A stretch of 64,000 nucleotides of DNA, from assembly GCA_907163375.1 (NCBI GenBank), contig CAJQUW010008631.1, forward strand, positions 1 through 64,000. The letters run 5' to 3'. Positions 1-10,030 of this stretch are shown here, piece by piece. A model generated the notes under the pieces. It searched no databases, was not told the DNA's origin, and was given only the letters and a program-made list of their open reading frames with translations. The translations under genes and the position numbers were made by a program. The stretch comes from Prostheceraeus crozeri. Taxonomy: Eukaryota; Platyhelminthes; Polycladida; Euryleptidae. Numbering within the stretch: position 1 is the stretch's first letter; each line of letters starts with the position of its first letter.

Positions 1-475
1 ACAACATTACACCAACAGCTTCCAAACAGCAAGTATTACCGGGTCGTCTCAAATGTTAGTGGTGAAGATGAACAATTCACGGAATCTTCAACTCTTCCCA
101 AATGGGACTGTACAGATTCTCGGCGCCCTTTCTCATTCATCGGCGCAGTCAATGCGCTTAGAGCTACAAAGACTACTACGTCGGATATGGAAGAGGGAGA
201 GGTGTGTGATGTCGAATCTGACTGTGGACAATATGGTGATCTCTACTCAATTGAGTGACAGTCTATCATTTTTGAAGATTCGTACCAGCAGTTACAGTTT
301 GTGTTATGAACCCGAACTTTTTCCTGCAGCTCTCATTAGTTGTTGGTTACCTGTGCATGTGGCAATCTTTCATAATAGTAAAGTGATCATTACTGGACTA
401 AAATCTCATGTACAAGCAAATATGATCCTAGACTATCTCATTGAGTATGTACGTACCCAGCGGATTGTAAAATAA
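1..475 (+). pseudogene. TBP-like protein relic, copy A (partial)
   Basis: The part of the TATA-binding-protein-like gene that falls inside the window, matching copy B 27309-27786. The readable portion covers the end of the first TBP repeat and all of the second, including the YEPELFP signature and the KVIITGLKS strand typical of TBP repeat ends. It ends 27 bp before the convergent protease gene. The upstream part lies outside the window. Treated as part of the fossil element. Confidence 0.75.
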
Positions 476-501
476 AAAACAATTTTTCCAACATGATGTT
501 T

Positions 502-963
502 TTATTTCAAATCATGATAGAACTTACAAATCATTTTTTCATTAGAGGATGGATTACATGAAAAGTTTTGAATAACAGATGCAAATCGAGATACATGTAA
601 ACGTCTTAAGATGAAGTACAGTACAAAAGCACCACACGTTGATGAAAGTGGATGTTGTAGTATGCGTTCATTTCGCTGATATTGACGCGTATGTTTTCTC
701 AACCACTGCTGTGTTGGTATATTTGGAGGTTGAGCAAGAGAGTCAAATAGTTCACCACGTCGGTCTTCTCCAATAAAGATCGCTTTCCAATGCTCACCGC
801 CTAAATTCTGTGAATGAGTGTTTAGCACAATAAAGATGGGATAGTGATTTACTGCAGGTGGTAAGGTATCGAGTGAATAGACATTATCGAAAGCTTTCAA
901 CGTCGCTTCGTCTGCATTACGCTGCACTTTAGTCTTAATATCGTCAGCAGTCAACCAACTCAT
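502..963 (-). CDS. Polinton adenain-like cysteine protease, copy A
   Basis: A 153-residue protein, nearly identical to copy B 27814-28275. The recognition features are GGEHWKAIF around the candidate catalytic His, an acidic residue in GELFDSL, and STCGAFVLYF around the candidate catalytic Cys, the pattern of the adenovirus-type Ulp1-fold maturation protease. It would process capsid precursors. Its ATG overlaps the capsid stop codon (TAATG), as in copy B. Confidence 0.88.
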   Translation of the reverse strand: MSWLTADDIKTKVQRNADEATLKAFDNVYSLDTLPPAVNHYPIFIVLNTHSQNLGGEHWKAIFIGEDRRGELFDSLAQPPNIPTQQWLRKHTRQYQRNERILQHPLSSTCGAFVLYFILRRLHVSRFASVIQNFSCNPSSNEKMICKFYHDLK

Positions 964-2239
964 TAACGATTATACTGAAGAATCACGTCACGATACTTTG
1001 TAATTTCAATATTTGAATCGAAGACTGCATAAATTAATACATTGATCGTCTCAGGTAGTGTTCTTTTGAACGTCAAATCCAAACGAATATTATGAGGCAC
1101 GTTCGCTTGACGATAGGGTGCACTAATATCGCTGTCAGCAGTCAAATCAAATGCATAAATAGTATATCCACTCTTAAACTCTTTCATAGTCAGTCCGTTG
1201 GTGTCATCCGTATTGTAAAAGCCAAAGACATCCATAAAATCAACATAACTGCGCATAAATTGATCCGAAGCAAAATCTGGTTTGTAGGGTGGACCAGGAT
1301 GACTCACACCATTTACACGTAAAGCAATTTCACTTAACTGATTGTGTTTAAATTGAAAGGATTCTTCTTTATATTACCATTAAATGCATCATTTTCAACC
1401 ATTGCCACCATGAGGAGCTTCGGTGCTTCCGATGGAAAGAGGTCATCTTTCATGAAACTCTTTTGATCTTTCGGAATTGTAAAGGTGAGAAGCTTTGTAT
1501 GCTGAACGGGGTAAATGGCATTTTGGCGGTTAAGGCCTTCAGCATGTCCTCTAATGACACTTGGATTCGGTACTACTCGACGAATGTAAAGTGCAATATC
1601 TTCCACATGAATTCTAAAATTGTCAACTTTAGCAAATGCATTCAGCGCAAATTCAGGCTTATTCAATGTCAGCTTGAGTCGCATGCTGGTATTACACAGT
1701 AAAAACTTTGACTGTCTAAAGAAGTCTAAATTCAGCGGACCATATAGCTGACATGCTCTACTATCTTTAATCATAGCAGATCGCTTTACAAAGCCACTGT
1801 TTGTTTCAACATCAAATTTTCCTGCTTCATCTCTGTACCATCCCATGGCTTCCATATGACTTTTTTGTGCTGCTGGATGAAACTGTGATACATGATTGAA
1901 ATATGATTTATAGGGATAATCGCTTTGACCACCTTCCACCTGCTGCTCTCCAATCGTTAGAGAAACATCACGAAGTAATGTAGTCAATGGTAAATTGTTC
2001 AGTCCAACTTTATGTGCATCGTCAATAGCAGTTCCATCTGCTTGCTGAATTCTAAACCTCAAATCAAGCATCGCATAACTCAAATCTATGTAGTCATCAC
2101 TACCACCAGGAATAACAAATTCAATGGGGCCAGCATTCTCAGCTGTTCGAGGATGATAATCTACAATACTTGAACTAAGAATATCTGTCTGTATGGCTTG
2201 TTGATCGAACAAACAAAAACCGGAAGTTTTACACTCCAT
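963..2239 (-). pseudogene. Polinton major capsid protein relic, copy A
   Basis: This span matches the double-jelly-roll major capsid protein of copy B (28275-29552) almost residue for residue. Its N-terminal motifs DYHPRT and GPIEFVIPGGSDDYIDL are typical of the invertebrate Polinton capsid family often annotated as F54H12.2-like. It sits between the core-like gene and the protease, in the same order as copy B. Fossil copy. Confidence 0.85.
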
Positions 2240-2241
2240 GA

Positions 2242-2697
2242 TTAGAAGTTATAGCAGCGTCGTCGTTTAGCGCCTGATGAATGATTAGAGCCTCTGCGAC
2301 GTTTGCGTGAATGCCTTTTGACTAAAGATCGCGCCTTACCAGCTCCGCGATGTTTCCTCCTTCCTTTTTTCATTCGTTTAGATGATTTCTTTCCTTGAGT
2401 AACACCAGCAAAGGTCTGCTTCAATGTTTTTAAACCGCGTTCCTTCCCACGATTCAACAAACTGCTCTTAAAACTTCTACCTCTGGAAAGATCACTAGCA
2501 ACATCACCAGCAAAGCCAACGGCATTACTTAAAACATTTCGTTTTAAAGATCTACCGACATTGGATATGAGAGGTGCTACAACAGATTTCAGTGCACCAA
2601 GTATGCTACCTCCACGTTGGCGGCGAGCGCCGATGTAAATTTGTCCTCCACCACTTACGTAGGAGGGTCGTGAATAAAATGAGGCAGTTGGATTCAT
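2242..2697 (-). CDS. Basic core-like protein, copy A
   Basis: A 151-residue protein matching copy B 29555-30010. A Gly-rich N-terminus (GGGQIYIGARRQRGGS) precedes a hydrophobic segment and a long Arg/Lys-rich tail. This resembles the small basic precursor proteins of adenovirus-like virions (pX or pVI type) by composition only. The capsid gene starts 2 nt after its stop. The upstream ATGCAAAG element seen in copy B is conserved, reading CTTTGCAT on the plus strand just before 2740. Confidence 0.7.
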   Translation of the reverse strand: MNPTASFYSRPSYVSGGGQIYIGARRQRGGSILGALKSVVAPLISNVGRSLKRNVLSNAVGFAGDVASDLSRGRSFKSSLLNRGKERGLKTLKQTFAGVTQGKKSSKRMKKGRRKHRGAGKARSLVKRHSRKRRRGSNHSSGAKRRRCYNF

Positions 2698-2738
2698 AGC
2701 TCAAACCCTAAACATTGTTAGTTACAACTTTGCATGAA

Positions 2739-3827
2739 TCACTGTCGATCACTTAGATGAAAGATGTCGGCACGACGCATCCAAGAGTTCATACTTGAAG
2801 GGTAACCACTCCATTTAACAAGACACCATTCTTCACCTTGCCGTTTTTTACATCGAATGATTTTCTCTACCAAATATGTTTCACTTTCAGTGATTACCTC
2901 AATCTCATCGCGGTAAAAGCTATCCTCAATTTCTTCATTATCATAATCTTTCAACTTGTAGGTGGTCGGAGAGTCTTTTTGATTAATCCTTGATACTGTA
3001 AATACCTCCTCTGTCCAATTCGGAAGGTACCCTTTAGCAAAAACACTTTTCACTTTTGAGATACGAACTTTATCACCAATTTTCACATCACTTTTCAAAT
3101 GAGTGCGTTTACGTTGGAATGATTCGCGCACTTTATCTACATTGTCAGCATTTACATCTACTGGTCTGAGTCCAATAGAACGATGGATAGAGTGATTGTA
3201 GGCATGGAGTGTATCTTGTAGAACCTTTGTCCAATTTTGTGTTAAGTTGGCAGTAAAATGTCGCCACAAGCGATTTTTTAATGTGCGATTAAAACGTTCA
3301 ACGAGTGCAGCTTTATAAGCACTCTTTACACTAAACAACTCAATGTCATGCCTCTCAAATAATCTTCTCACATGCTGATTTTCAAACTCTTTTCCTTGAT
3401 CACTCTGAATTCTTTTTGGAATCCGACCTTCTCGAAAAATTGTTTGGAATGCTTTTGCTACTCCTTTCCCTTCTTTAGTTTTTAAAGGTTGAGCCCACGC
3501 ATAACGCGAGAAAATATCAATGACGGTTAAAATAAAATTATTGCCCGAGTTATGTTTTGAAATGGAGGCAACATCGCACAAATCTGCTTGCCACTGTTCA
3601 TCGATGTCATGAACAATATAATGGCGGGTGCGGTACTTCTTTTTCACTTGTTTGTGGAGTGTATAGGTAGCCTGACCCTTTAACCATCGTTTCACTTGTG
3701 ATTGTGGAAGACCACTCGCTTTTGATAATTTCTTGATCGATGCAAATCCTGCCGGATGTTTTACATCATAATAGATTGACTTCAAACGTTCAGTCGATGA
3801 CGGCTGACTCTTTTTCCTCCTTCTCAT
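2739..3827 (-). CDS. Polinton retroviral-type integrase with chromodomain, copy A
   Basis: DDE integrase core with QADLCD, SDQGKEFEN and ALVERFNRTLK around the three acidic residues, followed by a C-terminal chromodomain (YLVEKIIRCKKRQGEEWC, LVKWSGYP). The open frame extends upstream to 3959, but the extra segment overlaps the Cys-rich gene and lacks integrase character, so I place the start at MRRRKKSQPSS (3827). The integrase would insert the element. It closely matches copy B. Confidence 0.9.
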   Translation of the reverse strand: MRRRKKSQPSSTERLKSIYYDVKHPAGFASIKKLSKASGLPQSQVKRWLKGQATYTLHKQVKKKYRTRHYIVHDIDEQWQADLCDVASISKHNSGNNFILTVIDIFSRYAWAQPLKTKEGKGVAKAFQTIFREGRIPKRIQSDQGKEFENQHVRRLFERHDIELFSVKSAYKAALVERFNRTLKNRLWRHFTANLTQNWTKVLQDTLHAYNHSIHRSIGLRPVDVNADNVDKVRESFQRKRTHLKSDVKIGDKVRISKVKSVFAKGYLPNWTEEVFTVSRINQKDSPTTYKLKDYDNEEIEDSFYRDEIEVITESETYLVEKIIRCKKRQGEEWCLVKWSGYPSSMNSWMRRADIFHLSDRQ

Positions 3828-4005
3828 CTTTTTGCTTTCTTGCCTTTCTACATTTACAACAACTGCAGCATTTAGCTTTAGCGGTTTTGCGATCGTGTTC
3901 ACATTGCTTAGGGGTTTCATTGTGAGAGCTGGCGCAGCAAGTGCAAGTGACAACGACATTCACCTCTGGCGGCTCATTACATGGCAAGCAACACATCTGC
4001 TTCAT
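3790..4005 (-). CDS. Cysteine-rich 71-residue protein, copy A
   Basis: A small Cys-rich frame (CCLPC, CTCCASSH, CCSCCKCRK) that starts 1 nt after the stop of the preceding gene and overlaps the integrase start in another frame. The copy B version differs at one residue. Possibly zinc binding. Function unknown. Confidence 0.55.
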   Translation of the reverse strand: MKQMCCLPCNEPPEVNVVVTCTCCASSHNETPKQCEHDRKTAKAKCCSCCKCRKARKQKDEKEEKESAVID

Positions 4006-4006
4006 A

Positions 4007-4699
4007 TTAATAGTCTGAGAACATGTATTTCCTGGGAGGAGCTGTTTTACGTTTTCCTTTTACTAGTTTTAGTGGCGATGTAGATCTACGTCGAGTTCTT
4101 CCTCTTGTTTGCTTAGTGAGTGTGGGAGGGGATGTAGCAGGTGACGCCTTAAACCAATTTGTTGGCATTTTCATCGTCTGAAGCATTGGAGCAGTAGCCA
4201 CTGTTGAATCAAGTTCTTTCAATGTCTCATTATTCAAAGCAAATTTTGGTACATTATGCTTTTTCAATAGTTTAAGAAAGTATGACCAACCAGGTGGAAC
4301 ATAGCCCTGACGGCGCTTTCTACGTGTCGCATACTGAATCAAGTCTTCATAACGTGAAGCATCAATCACTTTATTTTCATCTGTAATGATTTCTCCTCTA
4401 TCATTTACATTGAGATGGGGTTCAATACTGTTGAAAAGAGATATGGCATGTGCGCGAGATGCTAAAGGTGTTGCAGTCGATACAGAGTCACGCATCTTAT
4501 TCTTCAAGTTTTTTAATTGCTCAACAGTTTCCGATTGTAATAATACAGCACGATGTGGATCTTTGATGTGAACATTTTGCTGATAATCTATTTCTTTCCT
4601 ATACATTTGATTTGCAAGAGGTTGCTTTACTTGCTGCATGGCAGTCAATTGTACATATTCATCCTGAGGAATAACAATCATGCGAGAATAAGAACTCAT
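4007..4699 (-). CDS. Conserved Polinton protein of unknown function, copy A
   Basis: A 230-residue protein matching copy B 31320-32012. The N-terminal half is helical and polar. The middle holds YEDLIQYATRRKRRQGYVPPGW, and the C-terminus is basic and Ser/Thr/Pro-rich (RGRTRRRSTSP). It starts inside the ATPase stop codon (ATGA overlap). I do not recognise a domain. Its position between ATPase and integrase suggests a virion or packaging role, which is inference. Confidence 0.6.
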   Translation of the reverse strand: MSSYSRMIVIPQDEYVQLTAMQQVKQPLANQMYRKEIDYQQNVHIKDPHRAVLLQSETVEQLKNLKNKMRDSVSTATPLASRAHAISLFNSIEPHLNVNDRGEIITDENKVIDASRYEDLIQYATRRKRRQGYVPPGWSYFLKLLKKHNVPKFALNNETLKELDSTVATAPMLQTMKMPTNWFKASPATSPPTLTKQTRGRTRRRSTSPLKLVKGKRKTAPPRKYMFSDY

Positions 4700-5313
4700 A
4701 GTTTGTAGATAATCATGGGAGTTTTCAAAATATCACTTCGAAATCTAAATTCTTCCGGACACTCTTGCGTAAAGTCAATGAATAAGTAACCGTATGGCTT
4801 TTCAGTAGCTGCTTGAAAAATTTCAATTAAGGCTTTTGATCCTCTGGGTGCAACTTGTCGCGCTAAAATTTCAAATTGACTTTTATCTCGCGGATTCTTG
4901 AAAATAGCATAATAGTGTGTATTCAGGTTTCGTGTACGAGCTTCTTTTCCATCAGGAAACAAATTTTGTGTGATATAGATGATAAAGCACCTTTTATGGT
5001 GTGCTGCGCGAGTGAACATATCTGTAACATCTTTTGAATTCTTACTTTCTTTTAATAAATCATCCAATACAACAACATCATTAGACTGAAGTTTATCCAC
5101 TGGAATAATTCCTTCATGTCGAATAAAGTTGCGACTTTGCAATTCCTGAAACAGCGACGGTTGATAAATACCATAACACCAAATCACTCGATTGATAGCT
5201 TCCCTAAACAACTCCCTTCTTTTATCCAATAAATTCAGCGTGAAAACAGTTTTACCTGCATGAGATGGACCTGATACAGTCAGAACTTTATCACATTGAA
5301 GTCTGAAATCCAT
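4696..5313 (-). CDS. Polinton packaging ATPase (A32/FtsK type), copy A
   Basis: P-loop SGPSHAGKTVF near the N-terminus and a Walker B strand VVVLDDLL mark the A32-like genome-packaging ATPase. The start is set at MDFRLQCDK (5313), because the earlier in-frame codons overlap the ATGCAAAT element. It nearly matches copy B 32009-32626. Confidence 0.88.
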   Translation of the reverse strand: MDFRLQCDKVLTVSGPSHAGKTVFTLNLLDKRRELFREAINRVIWCYGIYQPSLFQELQSRNFIRHEGIIPVDKLQSNDVVVLDDLLKESKNSKDVTDMFTRAAHHKRCFIIYITQNLFPDGKEARTRNLNTHYYAIFKNPRDKSQFEILARQVAPRGSKALIEIFQAATEKPYGYLFIDFTQECPEEFRFRSDILKTPMIIYKL

Positions 5314-5344
5314 TTTATTACTTTGAGACTCAACATTTGCATAA

Positions 5345-5701
5345 TTAACGCTTAGAGCCAAAGATATTTCCCAATAGGTTACCCACGACAGGAGCTAACA
5401 TCGGAAGTATTGCTGAAAGGAAACCGCCCTTTTGTGTTAGAGTTTTCCTCTTTCTTTGAAGGGTGACTTTAGGATTGGAGATGAAACGCAATTTCGTAGC
5501 ATATCGCTTAAGTAACTTTCGTTGTTTTGGTGCTAATTTCTTCGTCCTCAACTTTCTCACATGAGAAATAATTTCATGAATGAATTTATCGTTGGCATGT
5601 CGTATAGCATTGTATCGCTGATTTGCTTTCATTCGTCGGAGAGCTTGAATGGCCGAAGAAAACTTTTGACTTTTACGTTTCGTCATTTTACGTTTCGCCA
5701 T
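5345..5701 (-). CDS. Basic pX/pVI-like protein, copy A
   Basis: A 118-residue Lys/Arg-rich protein ending in a Gly-Gly site and a hydrophobic amphipathic tail (KGGFLSAILPMLAPVVGNLL). The layout resembles adenovirus pX/pVI-type membrane-active or core proteins. Corresponds to copy B 32658-33014. Confidence 0.65.
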   Translation of the reverse strand: MAKRKMTKRKSQKFSSAIQALRRMKANQRYNAIRHANDKFIHEIISHVRKLRTKKLAPKQRKLLKRYATKLRFISNPKVTLQRKRKTLTQKGGFLSAILPMLAPVVGNLLGNIFGSKR

Positions 5702-5752
5702 TTTTCGTGTTAGTCTTTGCTAAAACCTATCTTTACCACATTTGCATAGGTA

Positions 5753-6076
5753 CTAACTATTGCGACATAAGTGACACTCGAAATGAGCAATATCACAGTG
5801 GTTACATTGGCAAAGTTGAATGCAATTACGTATGAAACAGCGTTGACAAAAAGCATGCTTACATCTCTTGAAGATGCGCTTTTCATTTCCATCCTTTCGC
5901 TTACATACATCGCAACACATAGTTTCACCGTTACTGATGTCTATAGCAAGTCTTTTTGAAGATATGAATTTGCTAGCCTTTTCTAAATAATAGACGCATG
6001 TACAGAAGGAATATACTTCGAGAGTGAGCAGACATAGCTCGAAAACCAGTTGTGCTACAATCAAGTACCACTGCAT
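5753..6076 (-). CDS. Membrane-anchored RING-like finger protein, copy A
   Basis: A 107-residue protein with an N-terminal hydrophobic helix (IVAQLVFELCLLTLEVYSF) followed by a Cys/His-rich finger: CDVC, then CKHAFCQRC, CNHC and CHLC. The spacing resembles a RING. It is a candidate ubiquitin ligase or zinc structure. Matches copy B 33066-33389. Confidence 0.55.
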   Translation of the reverse strand: MQWYLIVAQLVFELCLLTLEVYSFCTCVYYLEKASKFISSKRLAIDISNGETMCCDVCKRKDGNEKRIFKRCKHAFCQRCFIRNCIQLCQCNHCDIAHFECHLCRNS

Positions 6077-6078
6077 TT

Positions 6079-6489
6079 TTAATTTTTGTTTATGGAAAGT
6101 TGAATGTGAATATCTGAAATCGCTTCAATCACTAGACTGCTACCATGATGGTTAAATGCGTTAAGACGTTCGGCAATTTTTATCATATGTCTTTTAAAAA
6201 ATTCTTGGGGGTGATCTACCACTTCCATTGAATAAGAAGCAAAATGGAAAGAGCGACTTTCCACCTCTTGCTTTCCAAAATGACTAAACTTAATTTTCGC
6301 AACTAATCGCGCCATGATAATGCTATCAGAGAATGTATTCATTAACTCTAGAAATAGAGTGCTAGCATCATCAACCACTGCTTCGATGTCGGTCTCATCT
6401 TTATGAAAATTTATCACATAATCTTGAACAGCTCCTTTTAAACTTTGCCTATGAAAACGTAATGTTCCGCAGTCGTTTGAGAAAGACAT
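6079..6489 (-). CDS. Unknown Polinton protein (136 aa), copy A
   Basis: A 136-residue protein beginning MSFSNDCGTLRFHRQS with alternating beta/alpha character and no domain I recognise. It sits between the RING-like and the exonuclease-like genes. The copy B counterpart lies at 33476-33934, where an extra segment is present. Confidence 0.5.
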   Translation of the reverse strand: MSFSNDCGTLRFHRQSLKGAVQDYVINFHKDETDIEAVVDDASTLFLELMNTFSDSIIMARLVAKIKFSHFGKQEVESRSFHFASYSMEVVDHPQEFFKRHMIKIAERLNAFNHHGSSLVIEAISDIHIQLSINKN

Positions 6490-6576
6490 GATCGACCTTT
6501 ATCTAACCCATCCATTGCATGAAAACAACAACTCTTCTCATAGTAACATTTATTGAATAACGGTAACAAGCATGCA

Positions 6577-7107
6577 TTATAAATCAATGGTTTGAAAGAG
6601 ATAAAATAGATACAGCTGGTAACTATCATACAGCGAGCAATGATAACCATACAGGACTTTGGCAGTGTTGAGGTAAGGAGGAAAGAAGCATTGGTTATGA
6701 ACGTAGCTACTACAACGAACAGACAAAATAGGAACACACAAATCCTTAAAACGTTTCGTGACTTCATGATAATGTTGATTCACTCTAGTATCCCAAGGTG
6801 GGAGCAAAATATCATCAATGATTAGATTGGGAAATACTTTCCTCTCCTTACCAGGATTATTACAAAAGATGCGTATAACATTGAAAGCAGCTAACCATCG
6901 TTTAAAGTCAATAAGAAGAGCACTTTCACAAGAAAAGCCATAGTCTTGCAAATATTTCAGATTAAGTCCATGAATGTGTTTTCTCGCCCATTGATCAACA
7001 TTGGGATCGCAGTTGGCATGTTGATGATAGACACTAACAATCTGATATGTCCAATTGTTCATAGCAATAGCACTGAGCTCCTGTACAGGTTCACCCTCAC
7101 AATCCAT
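6577..7107 (-). CDS. DEDD-exonuclease-like protein, copy A
   Basis: A 176-residue protein nearly identical to copy B 34022-34552. MDCEG near the start (a D-x-E pair), QELSAI, ARKHIHGLNLKYL and FCNNPGKER recall the ordered motifs of DnaQ-like nucleases. A weak, motif-level assignment. Confidence 0.45.
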   Translation of the reverse strand: MDCEGEPVQELSAIAMNNWTYQIVSVYHQHANCDPNVDQWARKHIHGLNLKYLQDYGFSCESALLIDFKRWLAAFNVIRIFCNNPGKERKVFPNLIIDDILLPPWDTRVNQHYHEVTKRFKDLCVPILSVRCSSYVHNQCFFPPYLNTAKVLYGYHCSLYDSYQLYLFYLFQTIDL

Positions 7108-7159
7108 AAAAATGATGATAGAAGCCTAAAACGGAAATTTACACATCTAAGGAAACGTT

Positions 7160-7285
7160 CTATAACATATTACAAAATGAAGAATTACATCGATGCTTTT
7201 CACGACAAAATACACAAATGATATGATGGCAACGAAGAAGTAAAATGTATCTAATAAGACCACGTCTACGACACTCAAAGCACAT
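7160..7285 (-). CDS. Mini Cys/His finger protein (41 aa), copy A
   Basis: A very short frame starting MCFECRRRG, containing CFEC, CHHIICVFC and two further Cys. It is RING-like in spacing and identical in copy B (34605-34730). It could instead be the 3' exon of a spliced neighbour, because the frame stays open upstream without an ATG. Confidence 0.35.
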   Translation of the reverse strand: MCFECRRRGLIRYILLLRCHHIICVFCREKHRCNSSFCNML

Positions 7286-7319
7286 AAGCGAATTGTCATA
7301 GGGTAGAGTTAGGAAAGGA

Positions 7320-8095
7320 CTAGCAATTCTCCTTCTTTGATTTGCGTTTTGATGTAGCATTCTTCTCCGACTTGCGCTTCGTACCACTGCTGTTAAGGAT
7401 TTGATCAATTATGTCGTCCACGTTGGGTGGTTTCGGAATATATAGGATGGATTCCATATGCATGGAGAGAGAGGCTATTTTATTATCCTTGTGTCGACCA
7501 TAATATAGCCCATTCACTTTGAAAAGGATATCCCAAGTACCTTCTCCGAGCTCATCACATCTGATGGGTTTTGAATGATCTCCATCCTTCTTATAGTAAG
7601 TACACCAATGTGATACCGGTAGGCAAATGTGATTACCATCCCAAATCTTTCTATAGGGAGTATCCTTGTCATCTCTCGCCTTCCACTCTTGAGCAAGAGG
7701 AGTAGGAATGTCCATATTTAATGTCACGTACTCCTCAATAATATCAAGTTGGTGGCGAATGTACGGACTCACGGGGATCAGTATGTAGTCCCCATACTGA
7801 TTGTGCATTATCTTGACATCCGTGGAAGGGAGCATTCCCGTTTGGAGTACTACGCTATGATCATCATAACGCAAGGCTTGTTTAAATTTACGCTGTAGCG
7901 GTGTAGGATTATGTACCTTGGATGTTTCTTCCACTGGCCTCAGTTGTAGATGATCTGACCGTAGCGAACCTTGTAACGTTTGCCCGCCATTTTGTCCTAC
8001 TAGTGCAGCTGATGGAGTAGATGCCTGAAAATGAAAAAAGATTGTATTAAGTTTACGTTCAAGGGAGGAGAGGGAGGGAAGTAGCGACTTACCAT
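7320..8095 (-). CDS. Right-terminal spliced protein, copy A
   Basis: This matches copy B 34765-35540. Exon 1 appears to be only the ATG at 8093-8095, followed by a 68-nt GT-AG intron (8025-8092). The coding exon is 7320-8024. The product ends in a Lys/Ser-rich tail (KRKSEKNATSKRKSKKENC). No known domain is recognised; see the copy B entry. Confidence 0.6.
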
Positions 8096-8211
8096 TTTAG
8101 TTGGATAATAGAACAGGGAACTAGAGAGAGAGAGAGAGAAAATGTGCGTCCGTCACTCGTGTGATTCAACGATGGAATGATTCTCACTGTGGAAGGCTCG
8201 CTATTTATAAA

Positions 8212-8219
8212 GAAATGCT
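8212..8219 (-). promoter_or_regulatory. TATA box of the right-terminal gene, copy A
   Basis: TATAAATA on the minus strand, about 120 nt upstream of the ATG at 8095. ATTGG (CCAAT on the minus strand) occurs twice just upstream at about 8228-8251. A GA microsatellite lies in the leader and is longer here than in copy B. Confidence 0.6.
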
Positions 8220-8451
8220 TGATTCTCATTGGATGATGATCCTCATTGGACAATAACATCAAGCTGATTCGAAATCTAACTCTGTCGTTTTTCGCCAATG
8301 TCCCAAAATCTTAAATGGCGTCTCACATCTAAACGAAGACAGATAGGAACAAGCCGATTCTTTCACTGAATTTGTCTCACTCTTAGCTTTCAAACGAGCT
8401 ATCGCACGACAAAATCCATCCACTGGAAGCCAAAATCGAAGCAAGCTGTCC

Positions 8452-9107
8452 AGAGGGGGGGGGCGTCAGTGAAATTTCAAAATTTGATGAAACAAACTTT
8501 GGTAAAGGTCCCAGGTCGAAATTCCACACTTTGGAAAATTTTTAATTTTTCCCATACAAAGTCACTCTGACACTTAGGATTTTTTCAGGTGAGCTCCGAC
8601 CTAAAATCTTGTAACCGCTCTAACTTTTGAACGGCTGCTCCGATTGACTCGCAACCAAAAATGTGGTCGAGCAGTGTTTCATCCTCTTTCCAATGCAAGT
8701 CGAACGAACAAAATCCGTCCACTAGAACCAAAGTTAGAACAAAGGGGGGGGGACGTCAGCGAAAAAATTTTTATCTCCGATTGCTTTCAAATTCACCATA
8801 CAGATGCAGAATTTCACGCTGAATCCGAATCTGGCCTCCGTTTCACCATCCAAGACAACCTAGGCGGTCGCCCATGTCAACCTAGACGGTCGCCCACGTC
8901 AACCTAGACGGTCGCCCACGTCCACCAGGCGGTCGGACCCATTCACCCGAGTCTCACACTCTGTCGTTCCAGAGGGGGGGGGGACGTCAGCGACTTGTCT
9001 CGGCCAACCTGGACGGCACACCACGACACTGTCGTTCCAGAGGGGGGGGACTCAGACACGATGGCGGCCATCTTGCGCTATCCAGTATTTGTCACTTGCT
9101 TACTACT
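8452..9107. repeat. Right terminal inverted repeat of Polinton copy A
   Basis: It shares modules with the copy B repeats: CCAGA followed by a run of 7-10 G and then ACGTCAG or ACTCAG, the 22-bp GGTCGCCCACGTCAACCTAG units (about 8855-8920), and the terminus TTGTCACTTGCTTACTACT. At about 656 bp it is about half the length of the copy B repeat, consistent with loss of internal modules. Confidence 0.85.
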
Positions 9108-10022
9108 ACGTTCCGAAACACAATGTACTCAACCGCGTGTACCAAACACATGTACCTATCCAGTGAGACAGATGTCATACATGTTCCTATTAATAACACT
9201 GAATTTTACATGTACCTATCCATGTTCCTATTAATAACACTGAATTTTACATGTATCCATGTACCTATCCCTCTCATAGTAGGGCACAGTCTTCACTACT
9301 GATGGAGGATATGATAGTTTTCTTCATGCTGTAAGCGACTGCGATGATGAGATTGCAAGACGATTGATCGATAACGTTCAGCTTAAAGGTGTTTTCTTTT
9401 CTTCTGAAGCGTCAAATTTAAGTACCACGTCAAATGTCGTCGTACATACACCAGCAAAAAGACAGTGGAACAGAGGAACTGAAGCAGATGATGCAGATGC
9501 TGAAGAACGGGAGTACACTGCGACAAACAAAATCAAGAGTTGTTGTAGTATAACGAATTTTTAATGTAAAAAAGACATGGACAATTCAGAGGTTAGAAAG
9601 TTTATCCTCGTTGTTAACAGCAAAAGACAAGAATCTATTTTCAGAAAGAACAAGAATTTAGATGACACTGAAGTTCTACGTAAAAGTCTGGACTTCGGTG
9701 AATTGCACAGACTTGATAGCTCATGACTTACCTCACCACATAAAATGTTTGAGTAGCTGCATGTTGCAGTGTCCTGTTCCGATAGTGGCTACTGGATCGG
9801 CAGCGCAAGTGTGCGTCTGACATAGTTGTGCGCAATATTGAGGACAAATTACTTCACAAAAATTTTGTGTATACTTTGCTTCTCAGCTGTGTGACCGAGT
9901 AAGAAAGAAATTACAAGAGATGAATGTTGACAACACTATATTGTATTCATCTGTGGTGAACGCTTGCAATACCATTTTCTAAAAATGTTCTTATTGTTCC
10001 TCAGATAGCTGCATATGGCATG
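9108..10022. other. Host or old-repeat DNA between Polinton A and the hAT element
   Basis: No gene is recognised here. A 41-bp unit (CATGTTCCTATTAATAACAC...) is tandemly duplicated at 9180-9220 and 9221-9261. A frame from about 9297 to 9564 encodes a polar stretch with no recognised domain. The sequence resumes at 12471 after the hAT insertion. Confidence 0.4.
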
Positions 10023-10030
10023 TTCAGAAC

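Larger units (their letters stand above)
1..9107 (+). mobile_element. Polinton/Maverick copy A (right part only, young relic)
   Basis: The right-hand part of a Polinton, cut by the window's left edge. It is collinear with copy B from about 27309 to 37260 and carries the same gene order: TBP-like, protease, capsid, core-like, integrase, Cys-rich, unknown, ATPase, pX-like, RING-like, unknown, exonuclease-like and terminal gene. It ends in GCTTACTACT at 9107, the same terminus as copy B. Matched proteins differ from copy B by roughly 0-3 percent, so the two are recent relatives. It is broken, with about two breaks in the visible part. Orientation is given relative to the polymerase strand of copy B. 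Confidence 0.95.
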